A DNA stretch of 64,000 nucleotides from Neckera pumila (GCA_963969595.1 OZ018416.1:2992065-3056064); one strand, 5' to 3'; counted from the first letter of the stretch, positions 23,765-36,559 are shown. Made by a program: numbers and translations. The notes: generated by a model not told the origin, from the letters alone.

Positions 23765-24316
23765 TGGCAAGCATGTTGTGGTTAGTGTTTCCTGTAAGGC
23801 TTGTAGTCTAATGTTAAAATGATTGACATTTTTTGGTTTGTTTTGGATCTGAAATTATATTTACCATTTAAGATTTTAAAGATTCTATCTGAGCTGGAAT
23901 AACAATGTATTTGCAAGGACTGAGTTCCTCATGACTGTTGTTAACAACGCTGTCCCGAAGTTTGATCTCCTCTATGTCAAAACAAGAAGTGCAGCAGAGG
24001 TTGCAGCCCAGATTTTGACATCATTGTATGAGCAGCTGAATGATATATGTCTTCTAGAAGATGGGGAGGTATGAAGCAGAATGGGAGCCTTTGTTGGAAG
24101 TTTTTTTATGGCTATTTTTGTACCCATTGGCCTTGCTGCTGTTGCCTTTCTTAGTCAACTTTATCTTTTAGTTGCTCATGCGCTGGATTCATGTGCTCGC
24201 TGGGTATTTCTTAAATTCTTGAGTGTTACCAATAATATTTCAGTGGATTTAGTATACATTTAGCAATTAACGCAGCTTCAATATTACATCACTGTAGACT
24301 GCTTTTGAGGATGTTC

Positions 24317-24401
24317 TACTCCCTCTGTCTCAAATTATATACGTGGTACTCCACAGTTTCTCTCTAGCAACCATGAAATTATTTTTGAGACAGAGGGAGT
24401 A
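24317..24401. mobile_element. Stowaway MITE with TA duplication
   Basis: The 81-bp element starts CTCCCTCTGTCTCAAATTAT and ends TTTTGAGACAGAGGGAG, flanked by TA on both sides. This is the canonical Stowaway terminus of the Tc1/mariner superfamily in plants. It lies in a GCP5 intron. Confidence 0.9.
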
Positions 24402-24413
24402 GTTTATGTATAG

Positions 24414-24528
24414 GGCAATGCCCGAGGAGGAGGGAATTTTGCGAAAAAGAAAGGGCAAACGAGGAGGGCGGAGCCCGACGAGGAGGCCTTTTTTTTTGGC
24501 AAAATTCTCGATGACGAGAGGCATTGCC
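24414..24528. mobile_element. Short inverted-repeat element (GGCAATGCC ends)
   Basis: GGCAATGCCCGAGGAGG...GGGAATTTTGCGAAAAAG is mirrored by TTTTTGGCAAAATTCTCG...GAGAGGCATTGCC. The centre GGGCGGAGCCCG is nearly palindromic. No clear target duplication is seen. Confidence 0.65.
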
Positions 24529-24542
24529 TGGCGTAAACAATT

Positions 24543-24655
24543 GGTGGGCAACGGATTTTCTTAGATGAGATAACAATTTGGATGAAAAGTCCGTAATCCC
24601 TGATTACGCAGTTTTGCCCGCATAATCAGGCATTACGGCTCAGAATTTGCCCACC
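24543..24655. mobile_element. Short inverted-repeat element with a perfect-looking hairpin
   Basis: Ends GGTGGGCAA and TTGCCCACC are inverted. The core 24591-24638 pairs CCGTAATCCCTGATTACGC with GCATAATCAGGCATTACGG across an 8-10 base loop. Confidence 0.6.
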
Positions 24656-25178
24656 TTTTGAACGGGACAAATCCCAGCGGTGGTTTACGTGTTCTCCAGT
24701 TGCATGTTGTGTTTGAGCTTCCATAAAGCGTGCAAAATAAGAACTTCTAAAAAGTATATTTGACTCAGAAAGTTGACATGCATCAAATCAAAGAGTGATT
24801 CATGTTTGTGTTTACTTTCTGCCGCCCAACTTATGTACATTGATTGCAGTATGTAACAAGAAGAGGCGTATCAGACAATATTATTGCTATTTATAGGCAC
24901 TTTATGACCACTTACCAAGTCCTTGGATGCCTGGCTTCAAGAAGGGACTCTCAGCGATTTATGTGGCGAGGTAATCAACATTGATTTTTGATTCCCGTAA
25001 AAGGATCATCTGATGCAAGTTTCTCACTTTCTTTTGTTTTTTCTCTTTTCAATTATGTTTAAGAATAAAATAGAAATTTCCTGACAAGCTCTCCGGACTG
25101 CTACTAGCTTTTCATCTATGCAGATAACGGTGTCCCCATTGAGGATTCCGCATTTTGGCAGCGAGGTTATCAACTGCG

Positions 25179-25405
25179 GAATGCTACATTTAACTACTTT
25201 TAGACTTTTGAAAGTCCAAAATTAATAACGGTCTTCAACAGAAAAAAATTGATAATCAAGAGATAGTATAAAACATTGAGAGATCTATCCAAAACATCCA
25301 GAGATCTATACAAATATCGTGAGATCTGTACAAACATCGTGGGATCCCATGATGTTTTGTCCATAATTCATTGAATAGTCCAGAAGTAGTTAAATGTGGC
25401 ATTGG
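25179..25405. mobile_element. MITE with AATGCTACATTTAACTAC ends
   Basis: AATGCTACATTTAACTACTT...GAC is inverted against GTCCAGAAGTAGTTAAATGTGGCATT. Internally GAGATCTATNCAAANATCGTG is repeated three to four times. It lies in an intron of the GCP5 pseudogene. Confidence 0.7.
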
Positions 25406-28400
25406 AGGAAAACTAAGACTGATGTACAAAAATCCTCGAACTCAAGGCAATTGAATTCAAAAAGTCCTTTTGCAGGGACATTAGAGGATATTCTCACGAG
25501 CCAAAATTTTTGGTCTCGGTCATCACTAGAGCCTGGCAGTCCAAGTTACATGTCATCAAGTCCTGAAGGTAACGAAAATGGGAATTTGTAAACGGAATTC
25601 CCGACTACCTTATTCTCTTTGAAATATAGTAAAGTATTCGTTCTGTTGAGCATCAGTTTATCATGACATTGACAGAGTATCTGGGGTCTGGCTCTACAGT
25701 GCAACAAACAGATGAAGCAGAGAACCTCATATGCCCAATATTTTTAAAGTGTTTAGCTAAACTGGTGGTGTCTGCTGGCAAGTCACTCCAATTGCTTCAA
25801 TACATTTGGCGTGGTAAAGGTGAAGGAGAACGTTTGCACCCATCTTTCTCGTCCGGAGCGTCCCTTTCTCTGCCTCAGAGACACCGTTGTCTCCATTAGT
25901 CAAGAGAAGAGATCTGCAAAAGAGGTATGTAAAGTTTAATATGTCTTTTGTTGATCTTCTGTTCCATATCCATATATGAACCGTTGTTGCATCGTTTTGG
26001 AGTTCTTGGTTCATCAATAATTCATATTTTTCTGTTCTTGTTTTGACACTGCTCTCATTTGACCCTCTCTTCTTGATTTGATAAGAAGAAACGAGTCTTG
26101 GATTGTTATATTATAATATTTTTGTTGGCCCTTGTTTGAACCAGGCGATAACAGTGCCTTCATCTTTCCAACTATTGCAGAAAAGTGTGTCTACGAAGTT
26201 GAGTGAGAGCCTCTTGCATGAGCCAGGAGAATTTCCTATTCACCACCTTCGAAGTACCTCTCTTCGAGGAATTATGTGTGTCACTGCGGAGGCTCTTAGC
26301 CTGTGATTGCGCAAGGCCTATTATTTCAAGTCCGGAACCAGTAGAGTCAGACGAAGATACTACTTTAGCAGTGGATACCAAACCATCATTAAAGTCTGGT
26401 GATTACATGGAGACTTCCTATGAAATACAAGTGAGATTCGGATTAGATTCTAGCCCTTGTTTTGTTTTTTCATTTACGTTCATCTGAGCACGTTGAGTTG
26501 CAAAGTGGACTTTCTTGAGCACGAAAACAATCTCCTTAGGTGTAACTCTGTTCCGCGTAACACTCTATGTAGGTACTTGATTATCAATACTTGTGCCCTA
26601 ACATGTACCTTCCATAAAATTAGGAAGGAAGATGCAGACAGAAGAAAATTGGGTATATCTGGAGGAGAGAGCAAGTTACAGAGATTGTGCAGAACAGGGA
26701 CAATTTGACTTTAGACGAGACCAAACTCGTACACAACCCAGATGGCCAATTTATGAGGTTTCAACAGTCTCTTCACATCAAATTGGGTACCACCGGCAAT
26801 GCCGAAGGCAACAAAGATCCTCTCGATTTGAAGTTCAGTCAGAGACCAGAAATTACTGAGTTGTAATCTCTATCAGGATTCCCAAGATTTCAAAATTCAA
26901 CAGGTTGGAACCTGTCTTTATTTCAGATCAATGTTGCAGTTAGAGAAGTCATGTTATTGTCTTCTTGTTTGTACTCTATGCTCTTGGGTGATGGCACTCA
27001 CCAGTAACCCTGGGCCTTTGTCTTTATGTGGTTGACAGGTTTGCAAGCTGGTTCTGAATCAACGTTTGAGAACGTAAGCAAGAAAATATCATCGTCTGCA
27101 AATTTGTTTGCAACCTTGGAAAATGCTCAACAGAAGAACCTCAAGTGGATCCATGGCGCACGAAGCTAAGCTTGAGCTCAAACAGTCAGCTCCCTCCTCT
27201 TAATGACTCAGAGCTATGGGAAGATCTGTTTGCTGAAGATGACAACGATTTAGTCAAAAATCTACATACTGAAGGCGACGCAAGTTCCCCTCTCAGTGTA
27301 TTAGACAGTCAATTTGAATTTACAAAAAGTAGAAGCTTTAAATTTAGAAAAAGCATAAGCAAGAACGATCCGTGCAGGGAATTAAAATTGACAAGGACTT
27401 TGTCAAGGTCGCTACAAATTACAGTTATGGTGAGGGATGTGGGAAACTTATTTCCAGTCTCTTTGAAGAAGACTTAAAAGCAATGGACCTTGTAATTCCC
27501 TGTTCGACTGAGTTGCCATCTTTCCAAGTATGTAGTACGAAACCACAAGTTGAGCTGTTAGTTATTTCCTCACTAGTTTTAGAAGATGCCATTATTACGC
27601 CCATGGTAAATAGAAGGATTGACCTATTTTATATGTTCTGTGTCATTCGCAAGAACCACACCTGGTGCTTCTCACCACTAGATTCATGAAACTTTTTAAC
27701 AGGATCCAATTAACACTATGTTTTCTTAACCAAGTAACTTTTCATTCGTCGACCTCATAGGAAAATAAGGCAATTTCAGAGTTCATTGCACCACACCAAC
27801 AGAACCAAGTGGCTGCTCAAATGCTTGATTGGTTGCAACGAATGAATTTCAAGCCGACTCCTTCTCTCGCTGTTTTAGTGCAAGAGTGCTTGATCTCCTA
27901 CATTGAGAAACGAGTACTACTCTAAACCTGTATTCTAATATGTACTTCAAGAAGAGCCTTGCATCTTTCTCAAAATGCTATCGAAAGGTTTTTGTTTTTG
28001 TGTAGTACACTTGTTTCTTCAGGACTGCATACCGCTTGCTGAAGCTTTCAGTTGTGGGTTACTTTTGCGTAGTTTGAGTTTTGCAAATATGGGATCAGTA
28101 TTTTAAACTTCATTCAGAGCGCATCTGTTGCAAAGGGCGTAAGCAAATGAATTGTCTAAACTCTTAGTCCATCTGGCACACAGTCGTCTTCTCAGTGGTA
28201 TGTACATGACCGTTTTTAATTTGCCAGTATGTCGTCATCACTAAAGAATTCCAAGCAGAATTGCTCGGGCGCTGCTTCTAGTTATTCGAAGCAGGTTTTC
28301 TATTTAGTATACTTCATTATATTTTGGTTGTGGCGAGTGGCAGGTACATGCGGTTAGCCAGCAACTGTTGGAGAGGTTGATGGGAGAGAGGCGACTTATG

Positions 28401-28430
28401 GAAGAGCTTGCTCTTCTTGGTGCTATCTAC

Positions 28431-28918
28431 CAGCCCTTTTTTTAAGGATTTTGGGAAAAAGCCAGATTGACGACATTTGCTTCCCTTCTTCTGCCCAGAT
28501 GGCGAGTGATAATGTTTTGTCCATGATTTTTATTGGCGATTGTCTTTCTTTCGGAAAATTCATCTGGCAAAAGTGGCTTGAAAGTTGTAGAAAATTGTAG
28601 CACTTCAAGGACTTATTTTGAAGTTTAAAAGGCTACATTTTTTAGAGGAGGTCATATACTTTGGCTCCTCTGAGCTTTTCATTGTCAAATATGGCGAATT
28701 CATTTATCCTTTTGTAGAGGCTTAGCCACCATCTCAAAGATTATGAAATGTACATTGGCACCCTACATCTATAATTTGCACATAACTTAAGGAAATAAGA
28801 ATCCATTTATGGATCTCTTGGTGGATACACAAGGCCAAGCAAGGGCCCATCCACTGAAGAGCAAACCCTAGACCACACCTGGATTTAGGATTTCACTAAC
28901 ACCACCTAAGCACTTGGC
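28431..28918. other. Junction between GCP5 and hAT pseudogenes, no gene
   Basis: The sequence after GAIYQ does not continue into a recognisable GCP C-terminal domain. One frame (about 28457-28590, SSAQMASDNVLSM) is open but unrecognised. The convergent hAT pseudogene ends at 28919. Confidence 0.4.
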
Positions 28919-31900
28919 TCACAGTCCATATTGACGATTTGCTGCAGCTGCCCATTCGTTATGGGCGTCATTATAAGGAAAACTCTCTAAACTGAAGATT
29001 TTCTGAGAATACATGCCTACCACACATTCCAAGTGGGTATCTAAGGAATTTTGGAGCTTGTTCTTTAAAAATGCAAGTGAACTAAAACACCTCTCATCTT
29101 CCACAAATCTTAAAACTTGAACTATGGCAACTTCAGCCAGCCTATAGTACTCCGGAAATGCTTTCACTCTTAGAACAGTGCATAAATCAAGAAAACGCCA
29201 AATACGAGTTAGGGGATTCAGGTCAAAAGGAGGTTCCATGGATTGTTTGGCATTACTGACCATGGCCAATTTGAACAAGCCCTGCTGGATCTTCAAGCTA
29301 TGGCGGTCTAAAACAGGTGGGATCAAGTGTTTTACCTTGTCCACCTCAACCAACTTAGGCTCACAGTAGTAGTCCATGAGAACTGCCAAGTGCTTGGGAA
29401 AAGTCTCCTCAGCCTCAATCTGCAACCAATACTGCGGGTACATTACCCCCATTGCATCCATGACATTGTTGGAGGGAAATCGTGCTCCTAACTCACTTAG
29501 CAACTGACGGGCTGCCCCTACAAATAAGAAACATCCCATGTTCAATAAGGTAAGTACAACTTTCTCAAAGGACAGTTTGCATTGATAAGACATACAAATT
29601 TCAACACAAACCGCAAGACCTCTTCACATAACAAGTTTACAGTAAGAAATCTAAGATGCACATATAGAACTAACTAGTAGCAGTGAACCATAACTGTGCA
29701 AAAGCCTAAGCAACCCCGAGCATAAGTAACTGAAGCACCAAATCTCAAACCCAAACTGCAATAACTGAACAGTAACTAACGCCAGCTAAACTTGCTCCAA
29801 CTCAGCCAACTGACATCTGATGGCGTACTCCAGAGTCCAGAATGTAATACATCATCAAAGTGGGCATGGCCTCATGTTCAGCAATTGGAAAGGAAACATG
29901 TAGCTGTTGACAATCCATTCAGGGTCTGAGTGCGCTCGTTATTTGATTTCTCTTGAAATAAGACATCACAAGCGACACCCTTGATTGAAAGCCAAACAGC
30001 ATCTTACAGTACAAAGAAACAAAAAGCAAGCAGACTCCACTAGAAAACTCGGATCGTCACTTCTCTTTTTTTGTAAAAGCACTGTTAATCCAAAACTGAT
30101 CACTGACCATATATTTGTCAATGAATCCAAGGACTAAAGATGATTCTGCATTATCCCAATACTCAAACATGGCCTTACAGATGAAAAGCTCACATTCCCC
30201 CCACACCCACACCACACAACACAACACAACACAACACCCACCCAATTATCGCAAATTGGAAACAAAATCACTGCCTGAGTGTACAAAAAGCACGGATTCC
30301 ATTTCTCAATGTCTACAGCACCTCCGCCAATCCACTTTTACTGTCATTGAAAATGTGGCAAATCACTAGCAAGAAGCCTATGAGTAGCAGGACCGTAAAA
30401 CCAAGCATCCGTATATGGATCATATTTGGTCATATTTGGTTATATTTGGTCGCTGCAACAGGGATTTAGCTTAAAATTATTTGAAGGAAGATAGAATCAT
30501 TCAAAGTGGCAACTTATCCACCGTTGGCGACATTTCAATGTCCAATACTGCAAAGCTCATAAACTTAAATGATCCCAAAATTATGGTTGGTTCCAAAGCA
30601 AGCCTTACGTGAGCATTCTTTCTTCACAGCAGCAGTGATGGCCGTGAAGACATCTTGATCCACAGGAGCTTCTTCATGTACAGCCCAGATTTGTTCCCCA
30701 TTAGCAATAAACACCAACTGGGCAAAGTCATTGTTAAGGTCTGAGATCCACTTCAAGTGGATCTAGCTGTGGGAGCAGTCAATGAGGTTTTTGAAGGCCC
30801 AAAATTTGTCAGTAGAAAATGAGGTTGCCTTGTCAACATATTGGGTGTATAGCTGTCCTTCCGCAATTTTCAAGGTAGCCACAAAATTGCAAATATAAAC
30901 ATCACGCTTTTGGGCAAATGTTACCAACAAATCCACTGTCTCCAGGAGTGGCATGAGTGCTATCATTCCCAAAAGAGTGTAAGGATCTAGCATGAGTTTC
31001 AAGCACTTTTGCACACTCCACATAAAATTCCAAGTTAAGACTAAAATCTGCATGCTTCACGTTGTAAACTTCAAGTCTACAGTAAGAAACCTACCCCTCA
31101 CTCAACATTCCAAACTGCAGATTGTTTGATGTCACCCAACCAAACCAGACCATGAACCACCCAACCAGACAATACTGGAACCCGCCACCCAACCAGACAA
31201 TACTTTTAATCATATGCCTATTCCCTTCCCAATTCAGCTCTATTCCTAATGAATAGGGGTTCAGTTTATGATGTCCAAAACGATTCTAAGGGCTCTTGTG
31301 AACAATCGATTTAGATACCAAAGGTTCAGCTACCCATGACTAGTGAAGAATAATGAGTTCGTTTGTTCAAATCAAACAGAATTGGGCAAGAAAAAGTCAC
31401 CCTATCACACCTTTCAAACTACCACCAGATTCTTAAGCAGATGAAGGGCAACCTCAAAGGCTCAAATGCCCACCTAAGCACCAAAAGAGAATGCAAAGAA
31501 TTGAAAGGAAAAAATGAAATACCTCTACTGCATCATTTTTGGTGCAGTCCACCTTCATCTTTGCTAGCAAGGTGCGGTAGTCGGCTAGCAGCCTTTGTAA
31601 GGGCTCAAGCAACGCCACCCACCTTGTAGTGACTTGTAGTAGCGGCTTGAGGCCCTTAGTCTCCATCACCTCCGCCAACTTCTGGTACTCACTGAACCTC
31701 TTGGGGCTCTGCTGAAATAAGCATGGCTTTTTTGAATCAGTTGCTCTACAACAATAAAGATCAAAAGTGCAGACAAGGATTTGGCTGCCAAGTTACACCT
31801 ATGAGCCATGCAATGGACTCCTATGCAAAAGGGAGCCCATTCTAAGTGTATCTGCATTGTTACACCGCTCCGTGCGCCTTGGAAGGTGCTTACACCATCA

Positions 31901-33328
31901 GCACCAAAACAAAGTAGCCTCTTAGAAATTTGTTCACTAGTCAGATCTCTTCCACTCTCCAAAGCCTTCATGATCACTAGAGTCAACTTGTCTGCACCAG
32001 CTCCATCAACTAAGCGTTGCAACGAGATCAAGAGGGGAATCCTTGTGTACTTTTGCACCACATAAGCATGTACGCAAAACTAGCTTCCATTATCTATAGT
32101 AGTGACCTCGTCACAAGTAATAGCAACAAAATGGGCAGCAATGATTTGTTTCTTAATTGCCTCCTTCACCTGGTTGTACATCAAATCGGCCATCTGCCAA
32201 GCAGAACTATCTGACCAGTGCATCCTTGGCAAGTTTGGGACGCTCAAAAAAGCATACAATGCTTGTCTTTGTTCATATTCGAGCATTGGATGTCCAGCTG
32301 ATAGGATTTGAAATATTGTGCACAACTGCACAGTCTTTTTTGCAAGTCACTGAAGTGATGTTGTTCACTTGCTGAAGCACTGATGCAAGCTGTCTAGCTG
32401 CAAACAATCTCAAGTTCACTTGATGTCGACTTGTCTTGGAAACATACCAATCACCCTTCTTGACATTGTACTTCTTCATATCAAACGTAGCCTTCCTCCT
32501 TCCTTCATGTTTAGTAAGCGTATCCCACTTGGGGCCCAAGATCTTGGGAGTTTTGTCAAAAGTTGAGCAAACAGTGCACTTCACCAAATGAACGCGACCA
32601 TCAGTCCCTCAAATTGGCTCCGCCCAAATCAACTTAGCAGCCCATTCATTTTGGAAACGTCTTGTGGCATCATAGTTCAACTTGGGCTTCTTTGGGTGGA
32701 ATCTCTTGCAGATCATCATCCAAATCTAAGTCCTCTTCTCCATCTGAAATGTGCACCATATCTTGCCTCAGCTGACATCGATTTCGTGACTGGCACCAGC
32801 TGCTTGTACTGACTCTAAAGGAACACAATTGCTATCTTTCTGTGAGCTCACCAAAGGTTTAGACACAAGGAGGTTTGTGTCTAAAGATACACTGTTCAGG
32901 GATCTTGTTATTGAAGCACAACCAGAACTACCGATACGCAAGGACTTGCCACTGCTGCTAGGGTTTCGAGAGCGAGTAAAAAAGGATGCTATGGAAGCTG
33001 CCGACCTTGCAATCCTACAAGCCTTGCTATCTTCAACACAAACAGCCTTGCCCTTCATCTCACAATGCTGGTCTGCAATTTCTTTGGCAGCCTTGCGAGC
33101 AGCTACCCGGCTTGCCTTAGTTGCTACAGTATCGACTATACACTTCCTCTTCAAAGAAGTACCTTTGGTGTTGACCTCCTGGACGACTACATTCTCTTGC
33201 ATTTCTAAATCAATCACTCTCTCCTCAACCTCTGGACAATCTAATCTAGCAGCCATCAAAGCTAAAGCACTTGAAGTTGGTACCTGTGGACAATCAGATC
33301 CAGCAGCCATCAAAGCTAAACCACTCAA
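28919..33328 (-). pseudogene. Multi-exon hAT-related transposase pseudogene (ZNF862/KIAA1586-like)
   Basis: Read on the minus strand. Ala/Ser-rich N-terminal exon with ARKAAKEIADQHCEMKGK (33328-32768); zinc-finger block VKCTVCSTFDKTPKILGPKW...KHEGRRKA (32587 on); LYAFLSVPNLPRMHWSDSSA-type region; RNase H-like catalytic core FVAITCDEVTTIDNGS then CFGADGVSTFQGARSGV...FCIGVHCMAHRCNLAAKSL; LQVTTRWVALLEPLQ; LVTFAQKRDVYICNF; C-terminal dimerisation region with LRFVEDERCFSSLAFLKNKL and MYSQKIFSLESFPY ending at 28919. GT...AG introns are plausible at about 31518-31055 and 30607-29520. Defects: stop in AEPI*GTDG (about 32608), a frameshift near 32345, TAG for the Trp expected after DNGS (about 32077), a frameshift near 31715 and TAG near 30757. 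Function in a living copy would be transposition or a domesticated DNA-binding role. Confidence 0.8.
30208..30243. repeat. ACACA-type microsatellite
   Basis: CACACAACACAACACAAC-type pentamers inside the long intron of the hAT-related pseudogene. Confidence 0.8.
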
Positions 33329-34539
33329 AGTTTAAAACTACAAACCCTCAAAGCTAAGATGAAGACCCTAATCCACCATTGGCGAACAAGTCAAACTATA
33401 GGCTATCCTACAACATGAAAACAACAACGTTCATAGTTACCTCTGGCAACTCTTTGTCAAACCATGGAGCTGAAGCTAAAACATACACCCAGAAACACAA
33501 CTCAGTGATCAAACAAAGGGCAAATACAACGTAGTGCAATGTGGAGCTCATCCTTGCAAAAGGAAGACAAAGACGATGCCAACTGAACAAGAAAGACCAG
33601 GACTCAACGTACATAGTTCAGCAAAGCTGGAAGAATCCCGTCCAAAAACGACCAAGCTGTAACCACCTCCAAAGAACTTCAATCTCCATTGCTGTAAAGG
33701 ACGCCGCCCCACCTGCAGCAATTGCAGCGCCGCCAAAGCCCATCAGAAATGGAAATTGAATCCCAATACAATGAAGCGTAACCACTAAACAATAATCTTC
33801 AGTACTAGAATTGAATTTGGAGCCTCACAAAAAAACGAAGTACCGATCTGGCGTTGATTCTAGACTTCAAAGCCTGTGCGCTGGCAATGCCCAGAGCTGC
33901 GACCTAGGCTGTTGCGGCAACAAGCATTAGATATCCAAGGCGGAAGCGGCAACATGAAAATTTTGAAAATGTGAATATGGCGTGCGACGCAAAGATGGTG
34001 GCGCCGCAGGGGTATGATCACAGGCGACGGATGTGGGAAGGTTCGGGGATTTTTGCCTGCCCTCCCAAAACCCTAGGCTGTAGTTTGGCAAAAAAAACAG
34101 CTGGATTTCAAAAAACCTAAAGCCCTTTTCGCTTGATTTCATGAGATGGTGCCATCTAGCACTTTTTTGCCAGAAAAAGAAGGGATAGTATCTACTTAAT
34201 AGGATCTGGTAGAGCTCCCTTCCATCAGCTTATGTGATCCCCATTATAGGAGAGATGGTGGATCAGAGTTGATTGTTCGAGTCCTATATTGTTGAGTATT
34301 TGTAGATAGAGTTGCTTATGTGCTTAGAGCTTTCTCTTAGTGTCTATTTATGTCCTCTGGACCTACAATTTGAAAGATATTGAGTTTTAAATTTGGTAGA
34401 AATGGAAAAATGAATAATGACTTTTACTTTTATTTTGATTGTGGCAACGACACAAGGCATATTAGTCAATACCTTAAGCTAGGTTGTTTATTAGTATAGT
34501 TTTTACGTTGAGATCTTTTGCACCGTGCATCCCATGGTT
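33329..34539. other. No gene recognised; possible leader of the hAT-related pseudogene
   Basis: Sequence upstream of the minus-strand hAT-related pseudogene becomes locally GC-richer (33700-34110) but shows no convincing exon. Beyond 34150 it is AT-rich. Confidence 0.4.
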
Positions 34540-34735
34540 GCGTTCTTGGTATTGTCGGAAAGCTTTTGGCAAGGAAGGGTGCATGGGCTTTGTTTTGTGA
34601 CATTTCAACCTAAGATGTAAAAGTTATTGAATTTTGAAGTTATTATGAATTAAAAAAATTAAAAAATTACTTTTACTTTTATTTTGACTGTGGCAACAGC
34701 ATGGTGGACACTAGTACTATAGAAAATAAGGCGTT
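34540..34735 (+). repeat. Left arm of a diverged inverted repeat
   Basis: AGCTTTTGGCAAGGAAGGGT, GCATGGGCTTTGTTTTGTGA and TTACTTTTACTTTTATTTTG correspond, in reverse complement, to sequence at 35690-35890. A further related direct copy of the TTTTATTTTGATTGTGGCAA part lies at 34415-34450. Confidence 0.55.
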
Positions 34736-34759
34736 TGCCTATATTTCTTGCTCCATTTG

Positions 34760-34850
34760 ATGTTTATTACTCCCTCTATCCTGTAATGATCTTCATATTG
34801 ACCTTAATGTTCTGTCTCAAAATCATCTTCTTATTACACTTTGTGAAGCT
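34760..34850. mobile_element. Stowaway-like fragment
   Basis: TTACTCCCTCTATCCTGTAA resembles a Stowaway terminus. The matching opposite end could not be identified, so it is probably a decayed copy. Confidence 0.4.
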
Positions 34851-35689
34851 ACATTACAAAAAAATTTAGCCTTTTGGTTCTCTATTTTACTACATGCAAA
34901 TGTGCAAATGGAAAAAAGATTAGTCCAAATCTTTGTTTTATAGAATCTTTTGAGTTTGTATCAGCTTGTAAGCCCCATTGGATTTGCGATTAAAAAATTA
35001 TTATCATTGTTTTTATTATTTAAAAATTTGGATCATTATTTTATTTTATTTTATTTTTTATTGCACTTTTATTGCACCACAACTGAAAGTGAATGGCCCT
35101 GCATACTCTAGAGGCCCAAATTTCTTTAATGCAACTCAATCAAACTTGACTTTTGATTGCTAATTGGAACCAACAAAACAACTCCAAGTAGTAGATCCCC
35201 TTCCATCCATCCAACGGCATGTTCCCTCATTGTTCTCCTTGCAGCAAGGGAACGGCCGGTTGATAGGGGAAAAAAAATTGAAAAAAAAATTTAAGTTCTA
35301 AGAATGCAAAAAAAGATGAATTCTTTTTTAATTTAAAAAAACAACCTGACATAGCAAGGTCTCGGCCACGTCACTTGGTTGAATGTCACAACAAAAGTAC
35401 AATTCCGAGACGTTCTTTGCCTTGATAACTTGTAGGCTTCTAATGCCCTCTAATATCTTTTAATGTAGAAGTGTATTAAAAATGTGGGTTCATTTTGCAA
35501 GAAAAGTAAATGGATTTAGCTGCGTTTTGTAGTGGTCATGGGGCTCAAAGTAGGATGGCAATAATAGGAAGATAGAAAGCCATGGGCTGGTTTCACTTAA
35601 GATAAGGACTCTTGCCTCTCTCTATATGCTATAATTTACACAAGTAGGAAGTAAAAGATTTCTATAATATGTAAAGAGTATTAAAATAC

Positions 35690-35890
35690 AAAATAGATAC
35701 AATGATACACTAGTGTGCCTTGTGTCATTGCTACAACCAAAATAAAAATAAAAATAATTTTCTAATTTCTAAATTTAATAAAAAGCTTTGAAATTTAATA
35801 ATTTTGACACCATAGGTCTAAACGTTATGAAACAAAGTCCATGCACTTTTCCTTACAAAGAGCTTTGTGATGGTACTAAGAATGCTACAC
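35690..35890 (-). repeat. Right arm of the inverted repeat
   Basis: In reverse complement this reads AAAAGTGCATGGACTTTGTT...TTATTTTTATTTTTATTTTG and aligns with the left arm at 34540-34735. The roughly 950 bp between the arms contain no recognisable gene. Confidence 0.55.
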
Positions 35891-36240
35891 TACAAAAAAA
35901 CAGGGCTTAACGTGACTGCGTTGATTTTGCGACTTCAGTGTCACTTCACCTTTCTAATTGCACCAACGAGCTGAGATTCAGAGCACTAAAGTCATTTTGC
36001 AGTCACTGCTGTGATTGCCGGGTGAACAGGAAATGCGATGTATAGTTCATCCACAACTTTCCATTCACAGGGTCGACGATGACGTGACGTGGTCAACTGG
36101 AATGCAATTCCAGAAGGCAAAGTTGCGGATGAGTCGTGCAATTCCAATTTTTGCAATTGCACGCGACTTCAACATGACTTCAACGTGACTTCGCAATGAC
36201 TACTTTGATTAGTAGGAGTCATGGAGTCATCATTTTCTTT
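35887..36240 (+). mobile_element. Possible CACTA-like end with subterminal repeats
   Basis: CACTACAAAAAAACAGG at 35887 looks like a CACTA-superfamily terminus. It is followed by repeated GACTTCAACGTGACTTC-type words up to 36200. No matching TAGTG end was found in the correct orientation, so this is tentative. Confidence 0.3.
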
Positions 36241-36559
36241 TATTGAGGGATAAAAAAAAAGATGAATGGGTCCTTGCGGTATAGGGAAGACAAGGTAAGG
36301 ACGGTTTCAGGTATGTCACTATAGTATGACTGCAGAATCATTGGCGTCATTATTTAGACAAAATGCATAAAGGGGCATGCAATAGGGGCATCTTTTGGAA
36401 TATTGGGCGGTGCTAATGTCTGAATGAATGGAAGTCACCTAAGATGTAGTGCTACCCTACTTTAAGAAAAATAATTTAAGGAGATTAAGGTGTGCAAGCC
36501 TCATTGTTCAGATTTTAGACATTAAACATTAGTGGGAGAATGAGATAATTATTCTAATA

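Larger units (their letters stand above)
21790..28430 (+). pseudogene. GCP5: GCP5-like gamma-tubulin complex component, truncated pseudogene
   Basis: The exon series matches plant GCP5. Approximate exons: 21790-21891 (RTLLTTEASLV), 22084-22370 (MLQGFASAHLPWDEIN, LRRVEIFVKKV), 22755-23780 split by a TTAA element (LRKLALEKEL / MASMLW), 23918-24068 (LYEQLNDICLLEDGE), 24850-24970 (SLDAWLQEGTLSDLCGE), 25476-25568 (SQNFWSRSS), 25676-25813 (SAGKSLQLLQYI), 26145-26430 (EELCVSLRRLL), 26624-26860, about 27060-27527 (SQLPPLNDSELW, TELPSFQ), 27761-27913 (VLVQECLISYIEKR), 28344-28430 (RRLMEELALLGAIYQ). Most borders are GT...AG. GCP5 is a gamma-tubulin ring complex protein needed for microtubule nucleation. 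Defects: TAG at 22149 and 22299, TGA at 24905, a frameshift near 24863, frameshifts near 27155 and 27375, and loss of the C-terminal gamma-tubulin-binding half after 28430. Confidence 0.85.

Noticed and set aside
35527..35892. CACTA element bounded by TTTTGTAGTG and CACTACAAAA
   Set aside because: The two ends point the wrong way (TAGTG comes before CACTA), so they cannot bound one element.
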